Shown: piece by piece, positions 55,890 to 64,000 of the stretch
Numbering within the stretch: the first letter of the stretch is position 1
How the letters are laid out: the number at the start of each line of letters is the position of its first letter
Origin: CAKKQX01 sp963734595
GTDB taxonomy: Bacteria; Pseudomonadota; Gammaproteobacteria; Burkholderiales; SG8-41
Length of the DNA: 64,000 nt
Assembly (NCBI GenBank): GCA_963734595.1
Contig: CAVTHV010000031.1
Coordinates: forward strand, 23,155-87,154
Reading direction: 5' to 3'
Translations under genes and position numbers: made by a program
The notes under the pieces: model-generated
Database searches by the model: none
What the model was told of the DNA's origin: nothing
Seen by the model: only the letters and a program-made list of their open reading frames with translations

Positions 55890-56954
55890 ATGCTGCTTCT
55901 CGATAACGACGACATACGTCGCGTCTTCGACGTGCGGACGTGCATGGACAGTCTTGAAGCCGCATACCGCGCCCAGGCCCGCGGCGAAGCGGTCAACCGG
56001 CCGCGGACGCAGACGTATGTGCCGCTTCCCGAGCCCGACCTGATGTACTGCCTCAAAACCATGGAAGGCTCGCTTCCCCATACCGGTTACATGGCGTTGC
56101 GGCTGACTTCCGATGTGGTGAGTGAAGCGATGGTGGACGGTTTGCCGCGGCGGGATAAGCTGCCTCGCGGACCCGGCGGAACCTATTGCGGATTGATCCT
56201 GCTCTTCAGCGTGCGGGATCTCGCGCCTGTCGCCATGCTGCACGACGGGCACATCCAGGTAAACCGGGTCGCCTGCACGAGCGCGCTTGCCACGCGGCTG
56301 CTCGCGCGCGAGGACGCCGCGGATCTCGCAATGATCGGTTCCAGCGGGCAGGCCTGGGCTCATCTGGTCGCCATCGCGGCCGTGCGCGCGCTGCGGCGCG
56401 TGCGCGTCTACAGTCCGAATCGCGAAAGGCGCGAAGCATTCGCCGCCCGTGCCCGGCTCGAACTGGGCCTTGCAACGGAGGCGAGCGACAGCGCGTTCAG
56501 CGCAATCGAAGGTGCGGACATCGTGGTTGCCGCGACCAATACGAGCGCACCCGTGGTGCGGGGTGAATGGCTCGCCCCCGGCGCGCACGTCGTGTCCATC
56601 GTGAGCGGCGATGAACGGCTCGACCGCCGCGAGCTCGACGACGAGGTGTTTGCCCGGGCGCAGACGGTCATCGTGCATTCGAAAGAGCTCGCGATGAACC
56701 AGCAGCAGGCCGACCTCGCGGGACCGGTCGCGGCCGGGGTCCTCAGCTGGGAGCGCATGCACGATCTGACCGAGCTCATCGCGGGCGCGGCGCCGGGACG
56801 TTCGCGCGCGGATGAGATCACCGTGTTCAAGAACAACGTCGGGCTCGGGTTGCAGTTCGCGGCGGTGGCGAGCCAGGTGTATGAGGATGCCTTGCGCGCA
56901 GGCATCGGCCGTCAGTTGCCGGATGAGTGGTTCCTGCAGAAGATAAAACCGTGA
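55890..56954 (+). CDS. Ornithine cyclodeaminase / mu-crystallin family protein
   Basis: 354 residues. The Rossmann nucleotide-binding loop is MIGSSGQAWAHLVAIAAVRA, the substrate-side arginine/lysine region is GGTYCGLILLFS and MALRLTSDVVSE, and VAATNTSAPVVRGEWLAPGA is the family signature. Members include ornithine cyclodeaminase, L-alanine dehydrogenase-like reductases and ketimine reductases, so the reaction is open. Start MLLLDNDDIRRVFDV at 55890 has no clear ribosome site. Confidence 0.82.
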   Translation: MLLLDNDDIRRVFDVRTCMDSLEAAYRAQARGEAVNRPRTQTYVPLPEPDLMYCLKTMEGSLPHTGYMALRLTSDVVSEAMVDGLPRRDKLPRGPGGTYCGLILLFSVRDLAPVAMLHDGHIQVNRVACTSALATRLLAREDAADLAMIGSSGQAWAHLVAIAAVRALRRVRVYSPNRERREAFAARARLELGLATEASDSAFSAIEGADIVVAATNTSAPVVRGEWLAPGAHVVSIVSGDERLDRRELDDEVFARAQTVIVHSKELAMNQQQADLAGPVAAGVLSWERMHDLTELIAGAAPGRSRADEITVFKNNVGLGLQFAAVASQVYEDALRAGIGRQLPDEWFLQKIKP

Positions 56955-56960
56955 AGTTGG

Positions 56961-57285
56961 CTAGCCGCCAAGAGCGCTAAGGCGCTAAGTAGAAAAAAGC
57001 GGAGACACAGAGGACACAGAGGACACGGAGGAAAAGCGAAGAAATGAATTACTGTTTAATGCTCACGAATTCCCATTTCCCATTCCCTATTCCCCATTTA
57101 CGTCTTTTTGAACCGCCAAGACGCCAAGACGCCAAGAAGAACAAAAGCGGAGACACAGAGGACACAGAGAAAAAGAAAAAGAAATAAACCGCGAGGATGA
57201 ATTTCGGTAAGGGGTTACGATTCCCGATTTACCATTCACGGCTTTTTAAACCGCCATGACCGCCAAGAACGCCAAGAAAAACATG
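56961..57285 (+). repeat. Composite modular repeat, two and a half units
   Basis: AGCCGCCAAGAGCGCTAAGG (diverged), linker AGAAAAAAGCGGAG and ACACAGAGG units (57000-57035), a stretch of CCCATTTCCCATTCCC type (57070-57100), then a clean GAACCGCCAAGACGCCAAGA with linker AGAACAAAAGCGGAG and ACACAGAGG (57110-57168), GATTCCCGATTTACC text, and a last CCGCCATGACCGCCAAGAAC block (57251-57285). Fills this gap completely. Confidence 0.85.
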
Positions 57286-57340
57286 AATTAAACAACGCAC
57301 TGAGGTAATCTCCTGCAAGTCGACGATCTGGTTGCGAAAA

Positions 57341-57475
57341 ATGGCGGCGGTCAATACCGTCGCCGCATTGATCAGTCCGTATAGGGTTGACGTTGGCAAC
57401 GGGCGCGCGGACTATGCTGAACGCCAGCCTCGTTTCCTGCAAACCATTACACGTCTGGCGTCATTGACTTATGGC
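57341..57475 (+). repeat. Diverged upstream duplicate of the HEPN-like gene start
   Basis: GTCAATACCGTCGCCG at 57350-57365 recurs at 57567-57582, GATCAGTC at 57370 recurs at 57588, and AACGCCAGCCTCG at 57420 matches AACACCAGCCTCG at about 57633, always about 215 nt apart. This segment is a degenerate tandem copy of the first part of the following pseudogene. Confidence 0.55.
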
Positions 57476-57480
57476 CAACA

Positions 57481-58186
57481 AGTCACTCGGATTCAAACGC
57501 GAACTTGACGGTATTCCGCACTGAAGGCGACGCGGCTGTGACAGTTCTTCTACGATATGGCAGACCGTCAATACCGTCGCCGGCAAAGATCAGTCTGTGC
57601 ATCGAGCTCTGAACCGGGCGCCGCTGTTCTGGAACACCAGCCTCGGTGCGCTGCAATCAGCCACTCGTGGTCCACGCTAGGCCTGTGTGTTTGACCCGGA
57701 TCCGAACAACCACAGCATCACACGATTGCTCAGTATCGCCCATCGCAACTTAGACATCTTCTCGAAAGACGCGCTCGCCGAGCGAAAGCGGGAACTGAGT
57801 GCCAACGCTGATGAGTGGCTCCCCGATACCTTAAGAGTGTGGTATGTTCCCAACGGCGAACGATTTCAGGCGGCTCAAGCGGTATGTCGCGGACCGCCGA
57901 CGTATCTACGAAGAGAACTATCGTCCGCTCCGCCACACGGTCTTCGCTCATCGCAGCGCATCGGACAGCTCCGGTCGCTGCGTTTCGCGGAGAACATCTC
58001 GGAACTGCAACGTCCGGCTTTCCCGGCCAAATTGAAGGACTTGGCTTGTTTTCAACGGCAACAAACCAACACTCAGGCCGCGCGCTACTGCTGTCAGATG
58101 CGCGAAGCCTGTCGCCTCGCCGCGCGGACAAGCTTCAAGAGCGATTAACCGATGAAGCGAAAACGTTGTTCGCTCAGCTCGGCTGA
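57481..58186 (+). pseudogene. Decayed HEPN/AbiU2-like gene
   Basis: Pieces in all three frames join into one protein: FKRELDGI and FYDMAD, then VAGKDQSVHRALNRAPLFWN and TSLGALQSAT, then HSITRLLSIAHRNLDIFSKD and ALAERKRELSANADEWLPD, then NDFRRLKRYVADRRRIYEEN with YRPLRHTVFAHR, then RFAENISELQRPAFPAKLKD, then a tail ending DEAKTLFAQLG at 58186. The YRPLRHxVFAHR motif is the HEPN-type RxxxxH signature of the AbiU2 (abortive-infection) family as I recall it. Multiple frame changes and stops show real decay beyond the single shifts seen elsewhere. Confidence 0.5.
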
Positions 58187-58337
58187 GGCATTAAGCCCAA
58201 CTGGATTACGCCAAGCGGCGGCGCCCACAGGGAAATGGGGGTCGGGTTCACATTTCGGCGTCTCGAACGCCGATGGGGCTTGGCTAACTGCATAAAAGAC
58301 AAGGTGGCGCGGCTGTGCGCGGATGACGCAACAACAG

Positions 58338-58365
58338 GGTTTAAATCCTGTTAATCCTGTCTATT
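58338..58365 (+). repeat. 9-nt TTAATCCTG units
   Basis: TTTAAATCCTGTTAATCCTG followed by TCTATT: a 9-nt family not related to the others in sequence. Sits just before the YkgJ gene end. Confidence 0.6.
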
Positions 58366-58384
58366 GATTTGCTTGCGATCTTCT

Positions 58385-58807
58385 TTACGTCGTCGTCGCC
58401 ACGAAATCCGGATCGCCCTGCTGTTCCCGTTCGAACTTCAGGAATTCGTAATAGCCGCAATGCGGGGTGTCCGGATAGTGCCGGCACACCGCCGGCCGCG
58501 CTTCGTAGATCGTGCAGTGGCGCGTCTTGGTGTCGAGGAAGCGGCAGACCGTCGTGTAGTGCTCGTCCTGCTGGTGGCGCAGCACCCACACTTTCTTGCC
58601 GCTATCGTATTTGGTGAACCGTTCTTTGGCCTGGCGATCGGTCAGGCCGAAATGTTTCGCGAGGCGGGCGATGTCGCGCTTGCCGACTTCGATCAATGCA
58701 TAGCTGCAGCAGTAAGCGGGGCATTTGTTGCAGTCGTAGCGCAGGCGTGGTTTGGCGGGAGTGGCGGTGACGGCCTTGATGGGAATGACTTTGCTTTTAC
58801 GGGGCAT
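58385..58807 (-). CDS. YkgJ-family cysteine cluster protein
   Basis: 140 residues from MPRKSKVIPIKAV (an upstream ATG at 58840 is open). RLRYDCNKCPAYCCSYALIE (CxxCxxxCC) and the late CRFLDTKTRHCTIY and VCRHYPDTPHCGYYEF cysteines form the YkgJ metal-binding cluster (zinc or iron). Cytosolic, basic N-terminus. Function unknown. Confidence 0.75.
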   Translation of the reverse strand: MPRKSKVIPIKAVTATPAKPRLRYDCNKCPAYCCSYALIEVGKRDIARLAKHFGLTDRQAKERFTKYDSGKKVWVLRHQQDEHYTTVCRFLDTKTRHCTIYEARPAVCRHYPDTPHCGYYEFLKFEREQQGDPDFVATTT

Positions 58808-58912
58808 CTTGTCGTTGCTTGCGCGGCGGTCCGCGCCCATGTCGGTAATGAACAGGGCACGGATTTTACGCTAGTTTTGTGCGGTTTTGTGCGGCGCCGC
58901 TGCCCGCGGACA

Positions 58913-59641
58913 TCAGTGATGCAGGATTTTCGACAGGAACAGTTGCGCGCGGTCGGAGCGCGGCTTGCCGAAGAAATCCTCCTTCGCCGCGTCTTCGATG
59001 ATCTGGCCCTCGTCCATGAAGATCACGCGGTGCGCGACCTTGCGCGCGAAGCCCATCTCGTGGGTCACCACCATCATCGTCATGCCTTCCGTCGCGAGCT
59101 CGACCATGACGTCGAGCACTTCGTTGATCATCTCGGGGTCGAGCGCCGACGTCGGCTCGTCGAACAGCATCGCGATCGGGTCCATCGCCAGCGCGCGGGC
59201 GATCGCGACGCGCTGCTGCTGGCCGCCCGAGAGCTGGCCGGGATATTTGGGCGCCTGTTCCTTCAGCCCGACGCGCTCGAGCAGCTTCATGCTTCTTGCC
59301 ATCGCTTCCTCGCGGGAGCGGCCGAGCACCTTGATCTGGCCGAGGTTGATGTTGTCGGTCACGCTCATGTGCGGGAACAGCTCGAAGTTCTGGAACACCA
59401 TGCCGATGTGCGAGCGCAGCTTCGGCAGGTCGGTGCCGGGCGCGCCGACCGAGATGCCGTTGACCAGGATTTCGCCTTCCTGGAACGGCTCGAGGCCGTT
59501 CACGCATTTGATCAGCGTGCTCTTGCCCGAGCCCGACGGCCCGCACACCACGACCACTTCGCCCTTTTCGACTTTGGTGGTGCAGTTCTTGAGCACCTGG
59601 AAATGGCCGTACCACTTGCTGATGTTGTTGATATCGATCAT
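58913..59641 (-). CDS. gltL: Polar amino-acid ABC transporter ATP-binding protein (GltL-like)
   Basis: 242 residues. Walker A CGPSGSGKSTLIK, signature LSGGQQQRVAIARALAMDPI, Walker B AMLFDEPTSALDPEM, H-loop VVTHEMGFARKV. The full set of residues of PAAT-type ATPases that import glutamate/aspartate. It is the last gene of the locus in transcription order after two permeases and a binding protein. Confidence 0.9.
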   Translation of the reverse strand: MIDINNISKWYGHFQVLKNCTTKVEKGEVVVVCGPSGSGKSTLIKCVNGLEPFQEGEILVNGISVGAPGTDLPKLRSHIGMVFQNFELFPHMSVTDNINLGQIKVLGRSREEAMARSMKLLERVGLKEQAPKYPGQLSGGQQQRVAIARALAMDPIAMLFDEPTSALDPEMINEVLDVMVELATEGMTMMVVTHEMGFARKVAHRVIFMDEGQIIEDAAKEDFFGKPRSDRAQLFLSKILHH

Positions 59642-59666
59642 GGTGATTTCTTAAAATCCAAAATCA

Positions 59667-59823
59667 TTAGCCACAGAGAACACAGAGAACACAGAGGATT
59701 CTTTTCAATAACTTCTCTTGAGATATAAACAGTGGAGCACAAACGACGCAGCCTGATTTATATCGCGTTGTTTTAAATAATATTTATGGTTTCTCTCTGT
59801 GCTCTCTGTGTTCTCTGTGGCTG
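59667..59823. repeat. Inverted pair of 9-nt CACAGAGAA arrays inside the transporter operon
   Basis: Left arm 59667-59697 (TTAGCCACAGAGAACACAGA and more), right arm 59791-59823 its reverse complement (...GTTCTCTGTGGCTGA), about 95 nt apart with an AT-rich centre. Lies between the inner-membrane permease gene and the ATPase gene of the same operon. Confidence 0.8.
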
Positions 59824-59836
59824 AGGTTCTTCAGCT

Positions 59837-60526
59837 TTAACGCTTGACGTGATAACGCGACTGCAAAAGTTTTACGGCGTGCGAGGCCGCGAAACACAAA
59901 ATGAAATAGACGAGCGCCGCGAACAGGTACATCTCGACGAGCCGCCCGTCGCGCTGCGCGACCTTGCTCGCCGCGCCCATGAAGTCGGTGAGCCCGACCA
60001 CGTAGACGAGCGAGGTGTCCTGGAACAGGATGATGCCCTGCGTGAGCAGGACCGGGACCATGTTGCGGAAGGCCTGCGGCAGGACCACTTTCATCATCGC
60101 CAGCCGGTAGGTGAGGCCGAGCGCGTAGGCGGCCTGGACCTGGCCGCGCGGCACGCTCTGGATGCCGGCGCGGATGATCTCGCAGTAGTACGCGGCCTCG
60201 AACATCGTGAACGCGATCAGCGCCGAATGGAACGGCCCGAGGCCCTCGGCATAGGCGTCGCCCGAGATTTTCTTGATCGCGATCGGCACCAGGAAATAGA
60301 ACCAGAAAATCACCAGGATCAGCGGCGTCGAGCGCAGCAGGTTGACGTAGCCGCTCGCCGGGATGCTGAGAACCTTCGAAGCCGACAGGCGCATCAGCGC
60401 GAGCACGGTGCCGATGACGATGCCGCCGATCATCGCGAGAAAAGTCAGCCCGAGCGTGAACAGCATGCCCTTTCCCATGTAGGGCAGCGCGCGCTGGATG
60501 ACGTCGAAGTCAAAGTCGGTGAACAC
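59837..60526 (-). CDS. gltK: Amino-acid ABC transporter permease (GltK-like)
   Basis: 229 residues with five helices. YYCEIIRAGIQSVPRGQVQA with downstream ALGLTYRLAMMKVVLPQAFR is the EAA loop that docks to the ATPase. Part of the glutamate/aspartate-type operon 59-62 kb. Confidence 0.88.
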   Translation of the reverse strand: MFTDFDFDVIQRALPYMGKGMLFTLGLTFLAMIGGIVIGTVLALMRLSASKVLSIPASGYVNLLRSTPLILVIFWFYFLVPIAIKKISGDAYAEGLGPFHSALIAFTMFEAAYYCEIIRAGIQSVPRGQVQAAYALGLTYRLAMMKVVLPQAFRNMVPVLLTQGIILFQDTSLVYVVGLTDFMGAASKVAQRDGRLVEMYLFAALVYFILCFAASHAVKLLQSRYHVKR

Positions 60527-60530
60527 GACT

Positions 60531-60570
60531 TTCCCTCTCCCCCGGCCCCTCTCCCCGCAGGAGAGGGGAG
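60531..60570. repeat. CCCCTCTCC/GGAGAGGGG palindromic repeat
   Basis: CCCCTCTCC (60546-60554), loop CCGCA, GGAGAGGGG (60560-60568), preceded by CCCTCTCCCCC. A perfect 9-bp stem between the two permease genes. It resembles the widespread GGAGAGGGG intergenic palindromes of proteobacteria. Confidence 0.7.
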
Positions 60571-60620
60571 GATTCGTGGCGCTGATGCGCGAAATATGGA
60601 TTGTCGGTGAACATGACGCG

Positions 60621-61349
60621 CTATTTCCCCGCGCTGCCGATGTAGCCGGGCACCCGCACTTTTTTCTCCAGCGCGTGCATCGCCACCGTCACCGTCAGCG
60701 TGATCAGCACGTAGACCGCGGTGGCGACGGTGAAGACCTCGAAGGTGCGGAACGTGTATTCGGAGATCTGCCGCGCCTGCGCGGTGAGTTCCAGCACGCC
60801 GATGGTGAGCGCGACCGACGAGTTCTTGAATATGGTCAGGAACTCGGAGGTGAGCGGCGGGATGACGATGCGATAGCCCATCGGCAGCAGCACGTGCCGG
60901 TAGACCTGCGCGCGCGTGAGGCCCATGGCGAGGCCCGCCTCGGTCTGGCCGCGGGGGATCGACTGGATGCCGGAGCGCACCTGCTCGGCGACGCGCGACG
61001 CGGTGTAGAAGCCGAGGCACAGCACCGCGTTCCAGAACTCGGGCATCGGCATCTGGGTTTTCAGCCAGTCGCCCGCGGCCTTCGGCACGATCTCGGGCAG
61101 CACGAAATACCAGATGAACATCTGCACCAGCAGCGGGATGTTGCGAAAGATTTCGACGTAGACGGTGGCCGGCGCGCGCAGGATGGCGAGCGGCGCCGTG
61201 CGCAGCACGCCCAGCACCGAGCCTACCGAGAAGGCGATGACCCAGCCCAGGATCGACACCAGCAGCGTCCACTTGATGCCGGACAGCACCCAGTCGAGGT
61301 AGATGCCGCCGCCCGAGAATGCCGGCTGGAAAAAAACGCTGAAGTCCAT
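60621..61349 (-). CDS. gltJ: Amino-acid ABC transporter permease (GltJ-like)
   Basis: 242 residues, five helices. SGIQSIPRGQTEAGLAMGLT is the EAA-loop region. YVEIFRNIPLLVQMFIWYF is the substrate/ATPase-facing segment. Pairs with GltK as a heterodimer. Confidence 0.88.
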   Translation of the reverse strand: MDFSVFFQPAFSGGGIYLDWVLSGIKWTLLVSILGWVIAFSVGSVLGVLRTAPLAILRAPATVYVEIFRNIPLLVQMFIWYFVLPEIVPKAAGDWLKTQMPMPEFWNAVLCLGFYTASRVAEQVRSGIQSIPRGQTEAGLAMGLTRAQVYRHVLLPMGYRIVIPPLTSEFLTIFKNSSVALTIGVLELTAQARQISEYTFRTFEVFTVATAVYVLITLTVTVAMHALEKKVRVPGYIGSAGK

Positions 61350-61439
61350 GATCGCGATAATTAGGAGAACAGCCGACCGAAAAAAATCGGGGAACCGCGC
61401 GGCCCCCCGAATCTTGTCAAATAACCGTTGCGCGGCGCG

Positions 61440-62359
61440 TCAGCACTTCATCCTGCCGCAGGCCTCGACGCCCTTGTCGTTCGGATTCTTTATCGCTTCC
61501 TTGAGCCCGTCCGACATCGGCATGTTCAGGTTGATGCCCTTGGGCGGGATCTTCGACTCGAACCACTTGTGGTAGATCTTGTTGATCTCGCCGCTCTTGT
61601 AGATCTTGATCACCGCGTCGTCCACCAGCTTCTTGAACTCGGGATCGTTCTTGCGCAGCATGATGCCGTACGGATCGTCCGACAGGAACGGGCCCAGGAC
61701 GTCGTAATCCGCCGGCTTTTTGGCGCTGGCCCGCAGGCCGTAGAGCAGGACGTCGTCCATCGGGAACGCCGCCGCGCGGCCGGTTTCCACCGCCAGGAAC
61801 GATTCGGCGTGGTCCTTCGACGGAATGAAATGGATGTCGAGCTTCTTCTCGTCGTTATAGGCTTTCATCGCGCGCTCGTTGGTGGTGCCCGACGTGAACA
61901 CCACGGTCTTGCCCTTGAGATCATCGTAACTCTTGATGCCGGACGATTTCTTGACGATGATCTTCGTGCCGGTCACGAAATAGGTGGGGGCGAAGTCGAC
62001 CTGCTTCTGGCGCTCGACGCTGTTGGTCGTGGAGCCGCACTCCAGGTCGATGTTGCCGCCGGTCAGGATCGGGATGCGCGTCTGCGAGGTGACGGGCACG
62101 AATTCGACCTTGAGCTTGGGCATCTTGAGCCGGGCTTTGACCGCATCGACGATTTTCATGCAGATGTCGATGCCATAGCCGATCGGCTTCTGATTGTCGT
62201 CGAGATAGGAAAGCGGAATCGAGGCATCGCGGTTGCCGATCCTGATCACGCCGGTCTCCTTGATTTTCTTCAGCGTGCCGGTGAGTTCCTGCGCGGTCGC
62301 CGGTGCGCTCATCAGCGCGACGGCGAGCAGGGAAAAGGTCAGTTTCGGATAAGGCGCAT
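61440..62359 (-). CDS. gltI: Glutamate/aspartate periplasmic binding protein (GltI-like), frameshifted at the start
   Basis: About 306 residues. SYLDDNQKPIGYGIDICMKI, QTRIPILTGGNIDLECGSTT and TNSVERQKQVDFAPTYFVTG are the GltI family blocks. With AGGAGA 7 nt upstream, ATG 62359 is the right start, but ATG then runs into a stop after six codons; one base is missing from an A-run near 62343. With that base the start reads MRLIRKLTFSLLAVALMSAP, a signal peptide. An alternative start at 62396 is intact but has no ribosome site at proper distance. First gene of the operon, transcribed to gltJ, gltK and gltL. Confidence 0.85.
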
Positions 62360-62541
62360 GGTCGGTTCTCCTGGCGGTGGGATGATGGGGCCGCATTCCT
62401 GTTGTGCGTTCAGGCGGTCGGCCTCAATCTAGGAACGGTCCGGGGTTGTCCAGTGTGTTTCGCCGCACAGACATTTCAATAATTATATTAGAAAACAATG
62501 TATTACGATATATTCCACGGCTCGCAAAATCATCCTGTCGA

Positions 62542-63250
62542 TCACTGATCGAAACCGACCTCCACCACGCGACGCTCGCGCGCGCCAGCGCGCGCGTGGG
62601 GTCGGATGCACGCGGCAGCGACCGCGCTCGGCGCGTGCTCGATCGTGGGGCGGCAGTTCGGGGCAGGCGAGCAGGATGACCTGCGCGCCCTCATCGAGAA
62701 GATCTGCGCGGCGCGCACGGCGAGCGCGTGTGCGCGCGCGACGTTGTTGCGTTCACTCTTATCGCCGGCAGCACCAGTTCCTCCTGGTCGCGCGCGCTGC
62801 TCGCGATGTAGCGGTAGCCGAGCGCGTCGAGGCGTTGCTGGAAAAACCCGGCGACAAGCGTGCCGCTGGTGGCGATCAGTCCCACGGTATCGATCTCGAT
62901 GCCGTGCGCGGCGAACTGCCCGCAGGCCGCGTCGGCGATGTGCAGGATCGGGCAATTCACCTTCGTGACAACTCGTTGCGTACCAGTAATGCGCAGGTGT
63001 TGCACGGGATGACGACGTAGGGATTGCCTACCGCTCCCTTCAGGTGCGGATGCCGGCGACCATGGCCGGCAGCGGCGATTCCCCGGCGTCGAGGATGGCA
63101 TCGGCCGTTCGGGAATCTGCGGCACCGACCAGACGACGACAGGAATGTGTTCGGCATCGCGCCGCGCCGGCGTTTCCTCGATCAGCTTGCCCAGAAAATC
63201 GACGGTGGCAAGCGGACCCATGCCGCCCAACACGCCGAGGAGTGGATCAT
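62542..63250 (-). pseudogene. Aspartate racemase family gene with many frameshifts
   Basis: Fragments in three frames reassemble a 235-residue Asp/Glu racemase: GVLGGMGPLATVDFLGKLIE, PVVVWSVPQIPERP, VVIPCNT (first catalytic cysteine), PILHIADAACGQFAAHGIEI, NNVARAHALAVRAAQI, and QVILLACPELPPTIEHAP (second catalytic cysteine). At least five frame changes occur in 700 bp, more than the one or two in other genes. It interconverts L- and D-aspartate where intact. Placement beside the glutamate/aspartate transporter is a plausible functional link. Confidence 0.65.
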
Positions 63251-63294
63251 AGCGGGTAAATCTGGTTGATGATATTGATAGCCGATTTAAGCCG

Positions 63295-64000
63295 TCAGGG
63301 CGCCATCAGAAAATTCTCGATGATCGCGGCGAGCCGTTGCGGCTGGTCGTGGTGCATCATGGTGGCCGCAGTTCTTCCAGCCAGACTTCATTGAAGTTGC
63401 GGAACGCGCGCCTGCGCTCGTCAAGCTGTTCGGGCGTATCTTTCAAGTAGCCGGTGCCTTTCGATTGCCGCGCGAACACCCACAGCACCCGCGCGGCGGC
63501 CTGCTGCCAGCAGGCGAGCAGCTCCTCGAGGCGGAACAGTTGCGGATTCACCATCTTGTGCCGGGGGTCGCTGCGCAGCACGACAGTGCCGTCCCGGTTT
63601 CCGGCCCAATGTTGGGCGAGAAACTGCGCGCGGCGATCGTCAAGGCGGGGATTGACGGGCTGGAGCCGTTCCGCGACTTCGGCCCAGGACCGGTATTTGC
63701 GGAAGCGCGGCGGCTCCCGCAGTTCGTCCAGCCACTTCCGGTAGCGCGCCTGCGCCTGTCCGGGGTTCGCCCGCGCCAAGCCGAAACCTTCGAGCGAGAC
63801 GACGCGCGACACGCGTTCCGGCCGGATGCCCGCGTAGGTGCAGGCGATCACGCCGCCCATGCTGTGGCCGACGAGATGGACCGGCGCGCCGGGCTGGTAG
63901 AGGTCGAGCAGGGCGTCGAGGTCGGCATAATAATCGGGAAACCAGTAGCCTTCGCCCGCCCATTGCGTGAGCCCGAACCCGCGCCAGTCCGGCGCGACCA
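63295..64000 (-). CDS. Alpha/beta hydrolase, 5' end beyond the window, frameshifted near the 3' end
   Basis: The frame is open to base 64000 on the minus strand; the first residues visible are VAPDWRGFGLTQWAGEGYWF, so the N-terminus lies outside. The nucleophile is the serine in VHLVGHSMGGVIACTYAG and the histidine is in EDCGHMMHHDQPQRLA. Two one-base insertions near 63368 and 63356 disrupt the last 30 residues, ending MAP with stop at 63295. Likely an esterase or haloalkane-type hydrolase; substrate unknown. Confidence 0.7.

Noticed and set aside
54962..57285. CRISPR array
   Set aside because: Units are 7-9 nt, contiguous and without unique spacers, and cas genes are absent.

Overview
The window looks like a chromosomal stretch of a high-GC betaproteobacterium (Burkholderiales-like). 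This rests on a Bug/TctC periplasmic binding protein, a short PssA, a DUF3014 protein, OxyR with cysteines at the Escherichia coli positions, a truncated haemoglobin, a Glt-type amino-acid ABC transporter and a small Lys-rich MAKGQQ-type protein. I see no phage, plasmid, insertion sequence, CRISPR array, rRNA or tRNA. The gene mix is metabolic and housekeeping with short operons. The taxon is inferred from protein families, not from a marker gene.

Layout. 1-8.4 kb: a GFA-family protein, quinone oxidoreductase, NnrU, carboxymuconolactone decarboxylase-like protein, ICMT-type methyltransferase, cysteine synthase, nitroreductase, and an Asp/Glu-racemase-fold enzyme followed by a Bug binding protein. 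8.4-20.7 kb: MFS, PssA, LOG protein, DUF3014, a PAS-PAS-GGDEF-EAL c-di-GMP protein, YihY, RIO kinase, amidohydrolase, cold-shock protein, thermonuclease and small proteins. 21-32 kb: methyltransferase, GMP reductase plus adenosine-specific kinase, amidase, a MaoC-phosphotransacylase fusion, GST, GIY-YIG, alpha/beta hydrolase and an ABC-F protein. 32-43 kb: M1 peptidase with ChaN-PDZ, MFS, rhomboid, then oxyR followed by rubrerythrin, rubredoxin and rubredoxin reductase, then a sulfatase. 43-55 kb: B12-dependent ribonucleotide reductase, IlvD/EDD dehydratase, SET protein, typA-eamA-trHbO overlapping operon, DEAD-box helicase, argE. 55-64 kb: a lower-GC CDF-like gene between short direct repeats, ornithine cyclodeaminase family, a decayed HEPN/AbiU2-like gene, YkgJ, a complete Glt-type ABC transporter, a broken aspartate racemase and a truncated hydrolase.

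Two features dominate the non-coding view. First, many intergenic gaps are packed with modular short-period repeats (7-, 8- and 9-nt units). Several are arranged as inverted pairs, and one family carries a conserved ~23-nt core found at four places. Second, about 15 conserved genes carry single-base frameshifts, mostly +1 and often lengthening a short homopolymer. That points to uncorrected insertion errors in the assembly, although true decay is likely for the racemase and the HEPN gene. Coordinates of frameshifted genes span the whole reconstructed gene.

The best regulatory signal is a 37-bp OxyR-type operator with four tetranucleotides at exact 7-nt spacing, upstream of the rubrerythrin operon and just downstream of oxyR itself.
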